DNA of 64,000 nucleotides from Pseudomonadota bacterium (GCA_021821945.1 JAJZTF010000001.1:296701-360700), one strand, 5' to 3'; shown: positions 51,569 through 59,996, counted from the stretch's first letter. Notes: generated by a model not told the origin, from the letters alone. Program-made: numbers and translations.

Positions 51569-52201
51569 TCAATGGTCCAGATAGGGAAGCAGCGCGCTGC
51601 TTGCAGCCTCTGCGATCGCCTGCAGATAGACCGTCCCCATCCCGGGATAGAAGCGCTGCTTGTCTTCCGACGCCAGCACGAGAAGGCCTATGGAAACGCT
51701 GTTCGAATAGAGCGGCAGATAGGCGAAGGAATGAAGCTGGCTTGCGGCTTCACCAAACCACTGGGCGGTATCGTGCATGCCGTGATGCAGGCAGACGGGC
51801 TTCTTGAGCTCGTCGGTGAACACCAGAAGCTCCATGCTGGGTGGCGAAACCTGCCACAGATGCAACGCCACATGGGGTACTGCGAAGATCTCCTTGAGAA
51901 GGCGCGGGATCATCTCCTGTAGCGTTGCAAGGTCACGCCCTGCAAAAAGGGAATTGGTGAATTCATGCAGCTTGTGCTGCAGCGCATCGTTTTCCCTCGC
52001 ATACTCGACCATCTCGTGCAGCTTCTTCTCGAGCGCCTTGTTCTTCTCGCGAAGCGCCAGCAGCTGGCGCTCCCCCAGCGATATCGTGCGCCCGCCGTGG
52101 GGATGAGGAAGGTTGATCTGCGTCAGCGTGTCTGCATACTCCTCGAAAAATTCCGGCGTGTTCAGCAAAAAATGTGCAACGTCCTCTGGATTCATTCTCA
52201 T
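51569..52201 (-). CDS. DUF484 family protein
   Basis: The 210-residue protein has an N-terminal helical coiled-coil part (PEDVAHFLLNTPEFFEEYAD, then SLGERQLLALREKNKALEKKLHEM) and a GAF-like C-terminal domain ending TVYLQAIAEAASSALLPYL. This is the DUF484 family, a conserved partner of the dapF-xerC region in proteobacteria. The role is unknown. It lies 3 bp after dapF. Confidence 0.92.
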   Translation of the reverse strand: MRMNPEDVAHFLLNTPEFFEEYADTLTQINLPHPHGGRTISLGERQLLALREKNKALEKKLHEMVEYARENDALQHKLHEFTNSLFAGRDLATLQEMIPRLLKEIFAVPHVALHLWQVSPPSMELLVFTDELKKPVCLHHGMHDTAQWFGEAASQLHSFAYLPLYSNSVSIGLLVLASEDKQRFYPGMGTVYLQAIAEAASSALLPYLDH

Positions 52202-52204
52202 ACC

Positions 52205-53029
52205 TTATAAGTTGATCTCGCCGTTGAACACGCTGATGGCAGGCCCCGTCATCGACACCGTCCCGCCTTCCCATGCGATGCTCAGAGTCCCGCCATGCGT
52301 GGCAACCGTCACCGGGCTGTCGAGCAGGCCCCTCCTGATGCCCGCGACCACAGCGGCGCACGCGCCCGTCCCGCACGACAGCGTCTCGCCCGAACCCCTC
52401 TCGTATACGCGCAGGCGGATGTGATGCCTGTCCATGACCTGCATGAACCCCGCATTGACCCTCTTGGGGAAACGCGGATGATGCTCGATGAGCGGCCCCA
52501 TCCTGCCGAGCTCGCTGGACTCGACGTCTTCGACCACCTGCACCGCATGGGGATTGCCCATCGAGATCGCGCTGATCGTCAAAATCTTGCCATCCACCTC
52601 GAGCGGCTCGCTCACTTCTCCCGTGCCGCCCGTAAAAGGCAGGCGGGCCGGGTCGAATACGGGAGAACCCATGTTGACCGTGACTCTTCCGTCGCTCTCC
52701 AGACGAGGGCGTATCAGTCCGTTTTGCGTCTCGACCACGATCTCGGTCTTGTTCGTCAGCTTCTGTTCATGCACGAAGCGCACGAAGCAGCGCGCGCCGT
52801 TGCCGCACTGCTCGACCTCGCCCCCGTCTGCATTGAAGATGCGATAGCGAAAATCCGCGCTCGGGTCGTGCGGCTTCTCGACCAGCAGTATCTGGTCGCA
52901 GCCCACGCCGAAATGCCGGTCAGCAAGAAGGCGCATCTGCTCCGTGCTGAGATAGACGTGCTGCCGCACGCCGTCTATCACCACGAAGTCGTTTCCCGCC
53001 CCGTGCATCTTGGTGAATTTAAGTAACAT
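52205..53029 (-). CDS. dapF: Diaminopimelate epimerase
   Basis: DapF converts LL- to meso-diaminopimelate for lysine and peptidoglycan synthesis. The 274-residue product has [14 protein letters not shown], the first catalytic Cys in [11 protein letters not shown] near residue 75, and the second in [12 protein letters not shown] near residue 220. Length is normal. It leads the dapF-DUF484-xerC operon. Confidence 0.97.
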   Translation of the reverse strand: MLLKFTKMHGAGNDFVVIDGVRQHVYLSTEQMRLLADRHFGVGCDQILLVEKPHDPSADFRYRIFNADGGEVEQCGNGARCFVRFVHEQKLTNKTEIVVETQNGLIRPRLESDGRVTVNMGSPVFDPARLPFTGGTGEVSEPLEVDGKILTISAISMGNPHAVQVVEDVESSELGRMGPLIEHHPRFPKRVNAGFMQVMDRHHIRLRVYERGSGETLSCGTGACAAVVAGIRRGLLDSPVTVATHGGTLSIAWEGGTVSMTGPAISVFNGEINL

Positions 53030-53063
53030 CCATGGCCTCCGCTGGGCGCCGCATGCGCGCCAG

Positions 53064-53642
53064 TCAGGATTCTACCCCAAGTCGCCTGATTTCTTCATGC
53101 CTGAAACAATCGGTCGCATGGTCGTTCACCATGCCGGTCGCCTGCATCAGCGCATAGCATATCGTCGTGCCGACGAACTTGAATCCGCGTCTGCGGAGTT
53201 CCCTGCTCATCTCGTCCGACTCCCTGGTGCTGGTGGGCGCATCCTTCGAACTCTTCCAGGAATTCTGTTTTGGTTTGCCGTCGACGAACTGCCAGAGAAA
53301 ATCGCTGAAGCTGCCATACTTCCCCTGCACCTCGAGATAGCTTCGCGCATTGGTGACCGCGGCATTCACCTTCAGCCGGTTTCGCACGATGCCGGGATCC
53401 TTCAGGAGCGCCTCTATTTTTTCTTCGTCGTATGCCGCGATCCGACTGGGGTCGAAAGCGTCGAAGGCGCTGCGGTAATTCTCCCTCTTCTTCAGTATCG
53501 TGATCCAGCTCAATCCCGCCTGCGCGCCTTCCAATATCAGGAATTCGAAGAGGCGCCTGTCGTCGAAAAGCGGCACGCCCCACTCCGCATCGTGGTAGCG
53601 CTGGTAGAGCTCGTCATCTCCAACCCAGGAACAGCGTCTCAC
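53064..53642 (-). CDS. tag: DNA-3-methyladenine glycosylase I
   Basis: Tag removes 3-methyladenine from alkylated DNA. The 192-residue product starts [22 protein letters not shown] with the first zinc-binding Cys, has [20 protein letters not shown], the helix-hairpin-helix region, and the C-terminal [19 protein letters not shown] with the remaining zinc ligands. It overlaps the CoA-binding gene upstream by 4 bp. Confidence 0.96.
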   Translation of the reverse strand: MRRCSWVGDDELYQRYHDAEWGVPLFDDRRLFEFLILEGAQAGLSWITILKKRENYRSAFDAFDPSRIAAYDEEKIEALLKDPGIVRNRLKVNAAVTNARSYLEVQGKYGSFSDFLWQFVDGKPKQNSWKSSKDAPTSTRESDEMSRELRRRGFKFVGTTICYALMQATGMVNDHATDCFRHEEIRRLGVES

Positions 53643-54073
53643 GTTGAATAAAAATGCAGATAGTCGCGCCAGAGGCAGCGGTCCATCACCACGGTGATGC
53701 CCGCATCCCTTGCGCGCGCCGCGGCCTCCTCGTGCACGATTCCTTCCTGCAGCCAGAGGCGCCTGATGCCGAGCGCAATGCAGCTATCCACGATTTCCGG
53801 GACATGCTCCTTTGCGCGGAACACGTCGACGATGTCAGGCATCTCTGGCAGGCTTTCAAGATCCGGATATGCCTTTTCCCCGAGCACTTCGGCCACCATC
53901 GGACGCACCGGGATGATGCGGCAACCCTTGCTCTGCAGGCCCTTCGCGACCTTGAAGCTCGGGCGGGACGGGTTGGGCGAGAGCCCGAGCACCGCCACGC
54001 TTCTTATCTCTTTCAACAGCCGTCTAATTTCGTCCGCATCCGGGTTGGTGAAAGCCACTGGCGCACCTCGCAT
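53639..54073 (-). CDS. CoA-binding domain protein
   Basis: The 144-residue product is a stand-alone Rossmann-type CoA-binding protein of the succinyl-CoA ligase alpha-like family (YccU type). Marks are SVAVLGLSPNPSRPSFKVAKGLQ near residue 30 and CIALGIRRLWLQEGIVHEEAA near residue 105. I chose ATG 54073 by family length; the frame extends to 54163 but those 30 residues look atypical. Confidence 0.88.
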   Translation of the reverse strand: MRGAPVAFTNPDADEIRRLLKEIRSVAVLGLSPNPSRPSFKVAKGLQSKGCRIIPVRPMVAEVLGEKAYPDLESLPEMPDIVDVFRAKEHVPEIVDSCIALGIRRLWLQEGIVHEEAAARARDAGITVVMDRCLWRDYLHFYST

Positions 54074-54228
54074 CTTAAAGTGCCAATATAGCACGGCCCA
54101 GTCGCCGCGGACGAGAGCCGCAAAGATCGCTACGCGCATATTCTTCCGGTCATTCCGGCGCAACGTGATAAAATGACCATCAGTTCAAATTCGGCTGCCG
54201 TGCCTTTTTGACAGCCTATCAAGACAAC

Positions 54229-54305
54229 GCGCTCGTAGCTCAGATGGATAGAGTATCGGTTTCCGAAGCCGAGGGTCGTGGGTTCGACTCCCGCCGAGCG
54301 CGCCA
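54229..54305 (+). tRNA. tRNA-Arg (anticodon CCG)
   Basis: The 77-nt sequence folds as a cloverleaf. The acceptor arm GCGCTCG pairs with CGAGCGC at 54295-54301, the D-loop region is GCTCAGATGGATAGAGT, the anticodon arm is TCGGTTTCCGAAGCCGA with CCG in the loop, and GGGTTCGACTCCC is the T-arm. It ends with discriminator G and encoded CCA. tRNA-Arg(CCG) genes are frequent integration sites, and an integrative element follows. Confidence 0.97.
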
Positions 54306-54361
54306 AATTCAGACTTGCGGTCATGTGGCTTATGGTCACAAATTTTTCTGCAGATATTCTC

Positions 54362-54401
54362 GTGCCCATTTCGTGCCCAACCTGTGCCCATCTCGTGCCC
54401 A
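54362..54401 (+). repeat. Four GTGCCCA repeats at exact 11-bp spacing
   Basis: GTGCCCA starts at 54362, 54373, 54384 and 54395, each exactly 11 bp apart, beginning 57 bp after the tRNA end. Two copies have TC before the motif as TCGTGCCCA. The phasing puts the motifs on nearly the same face of the helix. Such direct repeats beside a tRNA attachment site fit integrase arm-type binding sites. No gene is supported in the remainder of 54306-54711. Confidence 0.65.
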
Positions 54402-54611
54402 TTATTTTGGACCGAATTTGCTCAGCCCGACATTTTGAGTATTGCTTTCCGTGCCCTCTGGATATGGAGCGCTTCCACCCGCATCCTGGCACCCCGCAAC
54501 AGCCGTTGATCAGAGCCGCCGTTTTCTAGCCGGATGTATTACTTCTGCTGTTCTGCACGAACCAGGCATTCAAACGACGTGTTGACCGTTTTTGCAGGAT
54601 GTACAAAACGC

Positions 54612-54650
54612 CTGCCCAGCCTTGACAGATGGGCAGTATGTGAATACTAT
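54612..54650 (+). promoter_or_regulatory. Strong promoter of the DNA methyltransferase gene with an inverted repeat over the -35 box
   Basis: TTGACA at 54622-54627 and TACTAT at 54645-54650 are separated by 17 bp, a near-consensus sigma-70 promoter reading toward the methyltransferase start at 54712. CTGCCCA (54612-54618) and TGGGCAG (54630-54636) form a perfect 7-bp inverted repeat around the -35 box. A protein bound there would block transcription, so it may be the autoregulatory operator of the methyltransferase or another element protein. Confidence 0.6.
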
Positions 54651-54711
54651 GAGTAGCAAATGTCTTGCGAGCACGACCCCGTGCATCTCATAACGCCGCG
54701 GAATATCAAGT

Positions 54712-55605
54712 ATGGATGAAACTACTCAAGTACTCGACTTATTTGATGCTGGCGGTAGAAAGCTGAGCACTCAACTAGCTGAAAAAACGACGAATCGCTG
54801 CGAAATTGTTGTTGGCGACGCTCGCCGAATCCTGCATGAGATGCCCGAAGGGCACTTTGATTGCGTCGTGACCTCCCCCCCTTACTGGGGATTGAGGGAT
54901 TACGGCATCGACGGGCAGATCGGGGCAGAGGCTACGGTTGATGAGTACATTGCGGACCTCGTGCGCCTGTTCCGTGAGGTTCGACGCACCCTTACCGATG
55001 ACGGCACCCTGTGGCTAAATATCGGAGACAGTTACACGTCCGGTGGGCGGACTTGGAGGGATGCTGACGCCAAAAACAAGGGGCGGGCAATGAACTATCG
55101 CGCGCCGACGCCCGAGGGATTGAAGCCGAAGGACTTGATTGGCGTTCCTTGGCGGCTGGCGTTTGCCCTTCAGGCAGACGGCTGGTATCTGCGCACGGAC
55201 ATGATTTGGAACAAGCCCAACTGCCAACCTGAGAGCGTGAAGGATCGCCCGACCCGCTCCCATGAATACGTGTTCCTATTTTCCAAGTCGGAGAAGTATT
55301 ACTACGACTGGCAAGCGATCATGGAGCCTGCGGTGGACCAGAAACAGAAGTCGAAGAACCGGCGCACCGTCTGGAACATCAATACCGAACCTTACCCTGG
55401 CAGTCACTTTGCAGTCTATCCGCGGGCGCTTGTTCGCCTCTGCGTAGCGGCAGGGTCCCGCGAGAATGGCAGGGTACTTGACCCGTTCTTCGGGTCAGGG
55501 ACTACCGGCGTTGTTTGCAATGAGCTGGGCAGGGAATGCATTGGTATTGAGCTAAACGCGGAATATGCAGAACTGGCACGCGAGCGGTTGTTACGCGGGC
55601 GCTGA
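54712..55605 (+). CDS. Type II DNA methyltransferase (SPPY class)
   Basis: The 297-residue enzyme is a beta-class amino-methyltransferase with the catalytic motif first (TSPPYWGLRDYG at residues 54-65) and the SAM motif last (DPFFGSGTTG near residue 257). The TSPPY form points to N4-cytosine methylation, though N6-adenine is possible. Other conserved parts are LWLNIGDSYTSGG and WYLRTDMIWNKPNC. It protects host DNA from the adjacent endonuclease. It is convergent with that gene and overlaps its 3' end by 15 bp. Recognition site unknown. Confidence 0.9.
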   Translation: MDETTQVLDLFDAGGRKLSTQLAEKTTNRCEIVVGDARRILHEMPEGHFDCVVTSPPYWGLRDYGIDGQIGAEATVDEYIADLVRLFREVRRTLTDDGTLWLNIGDSYTSGGRTWRDADAKNKGRAMNYRAPTPEGLKPKDLIGVPWRLAFALQADGWYLRTDMIWNKPNCQPESVKDRPTRSHEYVFLFSKSEKYYYDWQAIMEPAVDQKQKSKNRRTVWNINTEPYPGSHFAVYPRALVRLCVAAGSRENGRVLDPFFGSGTTGVVCNELGRECIGIELNAEYAELARERLLRGR

Positions 55606-56349
55606 ATCAAAGGTCCAGGTCGCATGGACCTTGCATAGGTCCTTTCGAAGCTTCTGGATGCGAAGTTTGCGCTCCGATCCAGCATCAAAATAAAGCTCGA
55701 ACTTGAGGTTGCCCGCTGTGTCCCTAACATATCCGTAACCGGGCTTCAGGTATTGCTCGCTGTCTTCGCAAACTTCAAAAACGCACTGGGCAGACTCCAG
55801 CAGTAAGGCCTTGGGAATCTCTACCAGCTCATAGTAAAGAGCAGGGGGCGTAGTCCTCAGTTTCCGAAAGCTGAAAATGCGCTCATAGCTCCGCATGTGA
55901 TGGAGGAACGCATCCCGTTGATAAGGTAACTCCCACGGACCTTTTCCAAGCTCCATCCACTTGCTGATATGAAGCTGATCGGTCTTGATGCTCTTGGCAG
56001 CCTCAGTCTTTAGACTTACGGGAACGCCAGCAATAGTGATGTCATGGCCGGGGTTAGTCCTACTACTTACCAGTGCGGCAGAAATACCAGATGCATTCAA
56101 TGCCTGCTCGAAGGCAAACTCAAAACGATCTTTGCTCAAAGCCTCCCGACTGCCAGCATGGTGGGTCAGCAATCTATCACCGATGGTCGCCAGTACTGCC
56201 TGCGTGACCACATCCGAATCGGTGGCGCGCCAGAACGTGCAAGCAGCGCCGAACGCATGGATGGCGGACTTAACCCATTGTTGCTGCGCGAGAGTAAGGT
56301 GACGTAGCGCTTCAACAATTTCGCAAATTTCCTTTTCCGAAAGGCTCAC
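55591..56349 (-). CDS. Putative type II restriction endonuclease
   Basis: The 252-residue protein is assigned mainly from context between a methyltransferase and a C-protein gene. A PD-(D/E)xK-like core is visible: NPGHDITIAGVPVSLKTE at residues 99-116, where Asp103 and SLK with Lys114 could be the catalytic residues, and an upstream helix with Glu78/Glu81. I do not recognise a named enzyme. GTG 56349 overlaps the C-protein stop (GTGA), so it is translated after the controller. Confidence 0.7.
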   Translation of the reverse strand: MSLSEKEICEIVEALRHLTLAQQQWVKSAIHAFGAACTFWRATDSDVVTQAVLATIGDRLLTHHAGSREALSKDRFEFAFEQALNASGISAALVSSRTNPGHDITIAGVPVSLKTEAAKSIKTDQLHISKWMELGKGPWELPYQRDAFLHHMRSYERIFSFRKLRTTPPALYYELVEIPKALLLESAQCVFEVCEDSEQYLKPGYGYVRDTAGNLKFELYFDAGSERKLRIQKLRKDLCKVHATWTFDSAPA

Positions 56350-56612
56350 TCAAGTTTTCCCATGTGTTCGTTATTCAATGGGCTTTCGCCCTCGGTAAGC
56401 AACTCTGGAACCGTCACGCCCAAAGTTGAGGCCAATACCTCTAGCGTGCTGAGTGTGACATTTCTTTCGTGACGCTCAACTGAACCGATGTATGTGCGGT
56501 GCAAGCCACATCGCTCGGCTAGCTCTTCTTGGGAAAATCCCTTTTCCCTACGAAAAGTCTTGATGTTCTCAGCTAATACAGTGCGGAGAGATTCACTCGA
56601 TTTTCTGACCAT
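56346..56612 (-). CDS. Restriction-modification controller protein (C-protein, XRE family)
   Basis: The 88-residue protein is an XRE-type helix-turn-helix regulator with the C-protein pattern: ENIKTFRREKGFSQEELAERCG followed by LHRTYIGSVERHERNVTLSTLE, and VTVPELL near the end. C-proteins delay endonuclease expression after entry in a new host by cooperative binding at their own promoter. ATG 56612 is preferred; a TTG at 56618 is in frame. The gene overlaps the endonuclease gene, and a matching C-box lies 40 bp upstream. Confidence 0.88.
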   Translation of the reverse strand: MVRKSSESLRTVLAENIKTFRREKGFSQEELAERCGLHRTYIGSVERHERNVTLSTLEVLASTLGVTVPELLTEGESPLNNEHMGKLE

Positions 56613-56652
56613 GCTCAAGCCCTAACTGATTAGTTTGAGATTGTCTGCAAAT

Positions 56653-56681
56653 GACGACTATAAGACGACAGACTATAGGTA
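56653..56681 (-). promoter_or_regulatory. C-box operator of the restriction-modification system
   Basis: Read on the minus strand, the site contains TATAGTC twice (56677-56671 and 56662-56656), 15 bp from start to start, within ACCTATAGTC and GTCTTATAGTC. The motif, spacing and position upstream of the C gene match the operator of the Esp1396I/AhdI-type controllers (GACTTATAGTC plus a second TATAGTC 15 bp on). It should control the C-R transcript. Confidence 0.8.
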
Positions 56682-56699
56682 GCACTTTATATCTGCGTG

Positions 56700-57045
56700 A
56701 CAGACCAAGCTGAATTGATGCCCAAGCAAATGAAGATAAGAAATTTTGGTGTAACCGGTCAGTTGGCAGGAAACAGCCGCCCTTGGATTAGAAGCAAGCG
56801 TTTGAGATTGACCGCTTCTGGCCAGAAGCGGAATCAAGAGAGATATGGCGAGAGGTGCGCTTTAGCCGAGGAGCAGGCCTTCAGGCGATCACCCAGACAG
56901 GCTATGGCACATTGAGTTGAGCTATTAAAGTTTCAAAATTATTGGACTGCCAATCATGCACTGGCAATATAACCCACTGAGATGGCAAAAAATTGCGCTA
57001 CGAAAGAGCGTGACTATTTTTCTTTATGCAACTACGCATGAGCTA
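56700..57045. other. AT-rich gap without a supported gene
   Basis: Between the C-box and the XRE gene at 57046 I see no supported gene. A 72-codon frame from a GTG at 56697 lacks an SD and any family-like sequence. The stretch may include remnants of insertion. Confidence 0.5.
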
Positions 57046-57255
57046 TCAAACATCATCAGGCACAAATTCGAAGATATCCCCGACGTTACATTCAAATAGT
57101 TTGCACAAACCTTCTATCGTTTCCATATCAATGCGCGTTGCCGTCTCGTTATAGAGCAACGTTATCGTGTTCCGGTGCAGCCCGGTTTCCCTTGCTACAT
57201 CAGCAATCTTCAATTTTCGCTCGCCCATCATGCGAGACAAATGGCATTTGATCAT
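57046..57255 (-). CDS. XRE-family transcriptional regulator (element repressor candidate)
   Basis: The 69-residue protein is a compact Cro/CI-type helix-turn-helix: KIADVARETGLHRNTITLLYNE is the DNA-binding unit and the C-terminal LCKLFECNVGDIFEFVPDD is typical of short YozG-like regulators. It is divergent from the excisionase-integrase genes, and a 9-bp inverted repeat pair surrounds the promoter in between, so it likely represses excision. Confidence 0.85.
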   Translation of the reverse strand: MIKCHLSRMMGERKLKIADVARETGLHRNTITLLYNETATRIDMETIEGLCKLFECNVGDIFEFVPDDV

Positions 57256-57281
57256 TTTATTTTGTAAAACATTATTTCATT

Positions 57282-57368
57282 CAGAATGACAAATAGCACT
57301 TGTTAATGTTATTTTCTCATGTATAATGCCATTCAGGATAGCAAAAGGACATGCGCAGCGTCATTCTG
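57282..57368 (+). promoter_or_regulatory. Promoter of the excisionase-integrase genes with flanking 9-bp inverted repeats
   Basis: TTGTTA (57300-57305) and TATAAT (57322-57327) with a 16-bp spacer form a good promoter toward 57403. CAGAATGAC at 57282-57290 and its exact reverse complement GTCATTCTG at 57360-57368 flank it, 78 bp apart. A related half site GCCATTCAGG lies at 57328-57337. These are candidate operators for the adjacent XRE protein. Confidence 0.55.
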
Positions 57369-57402
57369 CAATCCAGACTTATTTTAATACATGGAGAATA
57401 TT

Positions 57403-57633
57403 ATGTCACTGACTTATCTAACAACAGATGAACTTTCTGGTGTCATCAAATACGACAGCCGCACAATTCGTGAACGTCTTAAAGACAGTGTGCTGATCGA
57501 AGGTGTGCACTATATCCGTCCATTTGGCGGTCGCAAGATCCTCTATATCTGGGAACACATCGAACGCGACATGGGCTCATCTGTCGGCACACTTGGGATT
57601 CCTATGGCAAATGGAGGGGTATGCCATGGGTAG
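57403..57633 (+). CDS. Excisionase-like small DNA-binding protein
   Basis: The 76-residue protein reads MSLTYLTTDELSG, then KYDSRTIRERLKDSVLIEG and HYIRPFGGRKILYIWE. This is the winged-helix pattern of small proteins that commonly precede DUF3596-type integrases and act as excisionase or directionality factor. ATG 57403 follows GGAG; an ATG at 57391 is 12 bp up. The end overlaps the integrase start by 8 bp, implying coupled translation. Confidence 0.75.
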   Translation: MSLTYLTTDELSGVIKYDSRTIRERLKDSVLIEGVHYIRPFGGRKILYIWEHIERDMGSSVGTLGIPMANGGVCHG

Positions 57634-58948
57634 CGTTAGAAAGCGTGAAGACAACGGACTGTTGTTTATAGACTTCCGGTACAAGGGCGCCCGCTGCCGC
57701 GAACAAACCGCTCTCACCGATAGCAGCGCGAACCGCAAGAAAGTGCAAAAGGTGCTTGAACGCATCGAAACTGAAATCGCAGCGGGAACATTTGAATATC
57801 GTCGCTTCTTTCCGGGCAGCAAGAACGCGGAGAAGTTCGATGTGCCTACCAAACCGAATACAGTTACGCAAACTGCACAATCTGCAGAAGGCATCCTGGC
57901 GCAAGAAGTGAACGTCGTCACAACCGGTGTTGCCGGCACACCTAAGCTCAGCGAATTTGCCGAGATCTGGTACAACGAGAAGGAAGTCGAATGGCGCCGG
58001 TCTCACAAAACCAACATTCGTGCCGATCTAGACGGACGCATCATTCCGCGATGGGGGGAATGGGAGGTCGGCCGAATCACCAAGGCAGACATCCTTGCTT
58101 ACCGTGCTGATCTCGCCAAAGTCCAGGCACGGAACAAGGGAGGCGTTCTGTCCAATCGCCGCATCAACAAATTAGTAAATCTGTTGAGGCAGATCATCAA
58201 TGAAGCCGCCGACCGTTTTGATTTTCGCACACCGTTCCAGAATATCAAACAGCTGAAGATGAAGCGCACGGATATCGATCCGTTCACGCTGGACGAAGTC
58301 ATGCTCATGCTCAACACCGTTCGGCCCGATTTCCGCAGCTACTACACTGTGCGCTTCTTTACGGGGATGCGAAGTGGTGAGATCAACGGTCTGAAATGGA
58401 AGTACGTCGACTTCGAGCGCCGTTTGATTCTGGTGCGGGAAACCATCGTGCTGGGTGAAGATGAATACACCAAGAATGACAGTTCCCAGCGCGATATTCA
58501 TATGTCGCAGGCTGTCTACGATGCGCTCAAGGCTCAGGAGAAAGTAACGCTGGGGAAATGCGACTATGTCTTTTGCACCCGCAATCTGACGCCGCTCGAC
58601 AACAAGAACGTGACGGATCGGGTGTGGTATCCCCTGCTACGTCATCTTAACCTTGAGCGAAGGCGCGCATATCAGACGCGCCATACCGCAGCCACCTTAT
58701 GGCTGGCTTCCGGTGAAGCGCCTGAGTGGATTGCTCGGCAGATGGGACACACCACCACAGAGATGCTGTTCCGCGTGTATTCGCGTTATGTGCCAAATCT
58801 CACCCGACAGGATGGCAGCGCATTCGAACGATTGCTGATGCAAAACGCAGCGGGTGCGCAGCGTACATCCATCGCTCCAAGTGCAACTGAGTCCGGTGAA
58901 CCTACCAAGCAGGAAAAGACTCATATCGAGGAGCCCAGCCATGTTTAA
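57626..58948 (+). CDS. Tyrosine-type site-specific integrase (DUF3596 arm domain)
   Basis: The 440-residue recombinase has an N-terminal arm-binding domain of DUF3596 type (SVRKREDNGLLFIDFRYKG), a core-binding region (about residues 110-190) and the catalytic domain. The first Arg is in FTGMRSGEINGLKW near residue 249. Box II reads AYQTRHTAATLWLASGEAP, with Tyr where most have His before xxR. MGHTTTEMLFRVYSRY carries the His and the Tyr nucleophile. GGAGGGG precedes ATG 57626. It should integrate the element at tRNA-Arg. Confidence 0.93.
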   Translation: MGSVRKREDNGLLFIDFRYKGARCREQTALTDSSANRKKVQKVLERIETEIAAGTFEYRRFFPGSKNAEKFDVPTKPNTVTQTAQSAEGILAQEVNVVTTGVAGTPKLSEFAEIWYNEKEVEWRRSHKTNIRADLDGRIIPRWGEWEVGRITKADILAYRADLAKVQARNKGGVLSNRRINKLVNLLRQIINEAADRFDFRTPFQNIKQLKMKRTDIDPFTLDEVMLMLNTVRPDFRSYYTVRFFTGMRSGEINGLKWKYVDFERRLILVRETIVLGEDEYTKNDSSQRDIHMSQAVYDALKAQEKVTLGKCDYVFCTRNLTPLDNKNVTDRVWYPLLRHLNLERRRAYQTRHTAATLWLASGEAPEWIARQMGHTTTEMLFRVYSRYVPNLTRQDGSAFERLLMQNAAGAQRTSIAPSATESGEPTKQEKTHIEEPSHV

Positions 58949-59891
58949 TGAACAGACCATACCCCCAATCGACACCATGCCCGGCGTGTTCCGCATCGTC
59001 TCGACGAGCTGCGTGCCGATGCAAGGTGGAAAGGGGGTCGCCTACCGGGTCGAGCTCTATCATGACAAGGTGCAGCTGACCGTGACCTTCAACCACTCAC
59101 AACCCGATACCCGCCTGCGCACGGATCTACTGGTCTCGGTACGCTGGAAACTGCCCGCCATCATGGTCAAGGGTGCGCTCCAGATATCGCGCCTGGTCAT
59201 TCTGGAATATCCGGTCAAAGGCGTGAATCCCTTTGAGACGGTGCCGCCGCGCTGGGTCAAGGACAGGTCACTGGTGACCAAGGCCGGAAATCTGATCGAC
59301 GCGCTACCGGACAACCTCCGGCAGCTGGTCAGTGCGATCTTCTGGGACGGCGTGCGATTTCGGCTGTTTTGCGACCGGCCTGCCTCGATGCGCGACCATC
59401 ATTCCAATCGCAACGGAAACTTGCGCCATACGGTCGAGGTGGGCGAGATGGTGAAGCTGCTGGCAAGCCGGTATCCGCAAGCAAACCTCGGCATCAGCCT
59501 GGCGGCGGCCTTGCTGCACGATGCCGGCAAGGCCGCCGAATATGACACCTGGAGCAACGGAGGCTGGTGCATGACTGACCGCGGCAAACTGGTGGGACAT
59601 CGGCATACGGTGCTGGAATGGATTGCAGTTGCAATGGCAAAAAACCGGGTTATTCTGTCTGAAAGGCATCACCTGTCATTGCTGCATGCTCTGACCGCAG
59701 CGCCCAATGCCGAATGGCTAGGCATCCGCTCGCCAGTGACACCGGAGGCAACCTTGTTGTCGATGGCTGACCGTTTGAGCGGAGAGAGTGCATTGACCGC
59801 AGAGCTTGCCAGTCGGGCGGGCGGCTGGGGAGGAAGGCATCCCAACCGCAAGGGAAAGCCCTTCACGCTTCCGGCAGAGGACTTTAGCTGA
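58941..59891 (+). CDS. YhaM-like HD-domain protein
   Basis: The 316-residue protein has an N-terminal part like the OB-fold of YhaM 3'-5' exoribonucleases (about residues 15-95) and a C-terminal HD domain. Metal-binding residues are visible: HH at 153-154 with GNLRHT (His163), LLHDAGKA (His193, Asp194), GHRHT (His220, His222) and SMADR (Asp277). So it may be a nuclease or phosphohydrolase. It overlaps the integrase stop by 8 bp, tying it to the int gene. I do not see a relaxase motif. Confidence 0.7.
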   Translation: MFNEQTIPPIDTMPGVFRIVSTSCVPMQGGKGVAYRVELYHDKVQLTVTFNHSQPDTRLRTDLLVSVRWKLPAIMVKGALQISRLVILEYPVKGVNPFETVPPRWVKDRSLVTKAGNLIDALPDNLRQLVSAIFWDGVRFRLFCDRPASMRDHHSNRNGNLRHTVEVGEMVKLLASRYPQANLGISLAAALLHDAGKAAEYDTWSNGGWCMTDRGKLVGHRHTVLEWIAVAMAKNRVILSERHHLSLLHALTAAPNAEWLGIRSPVTPEATLLSMADRLSGESALTAELASRAGGWGGRHPNRKGKPFTLPAEDFS

Positions 59892-59974
59892 ACAAAGGCG
59901 ATCGGCAAGCTTGCGATGCGAAAAGCACCCGAGATTTTGATATTTAATCGTTATTACTTAAGCATGTGGAAACC

Positions 59975-59996
59975 AGAATGAAGCGCACTTCATTCT
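59975..59996. repeat. Hairpin-forming inverted repeat before the small membrane-protein genes
   Basis: AGAATGAAG (59975-59983) and CTTCATTCT (59988-59996) are perfect reverse complements around CGCA. It lies 22 bp upstream of ATG 60018 and just before the SD AGGAG, so it may be an operator or a 5' stem of the transcript. Confidence 0.55.

Noticed and set aside
54208..54213. TTGACA just before the tRNA as its -35 box
   Set aside because: Only 15 bp separate it from the tRNA 5' end, leaving no room for a -10 box.
54362..54401. A CRISPR-like array
   Set aside because: The repeat unit is 7 bp with 4-bp gaps; there are no spacers and no cas genes.
54208..54438. A 76-codon frame reading through the tRNA gene
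   Set aside because: It is the well-known false frame created by tRNA-Arg; the tRNA cloverleaf explains the sequence.
56697..56915. A 72-codon frame from GTG upstream of the XRE gene
   Set aside because: It has no SD and no recognisable protein pattern; composition looks random.
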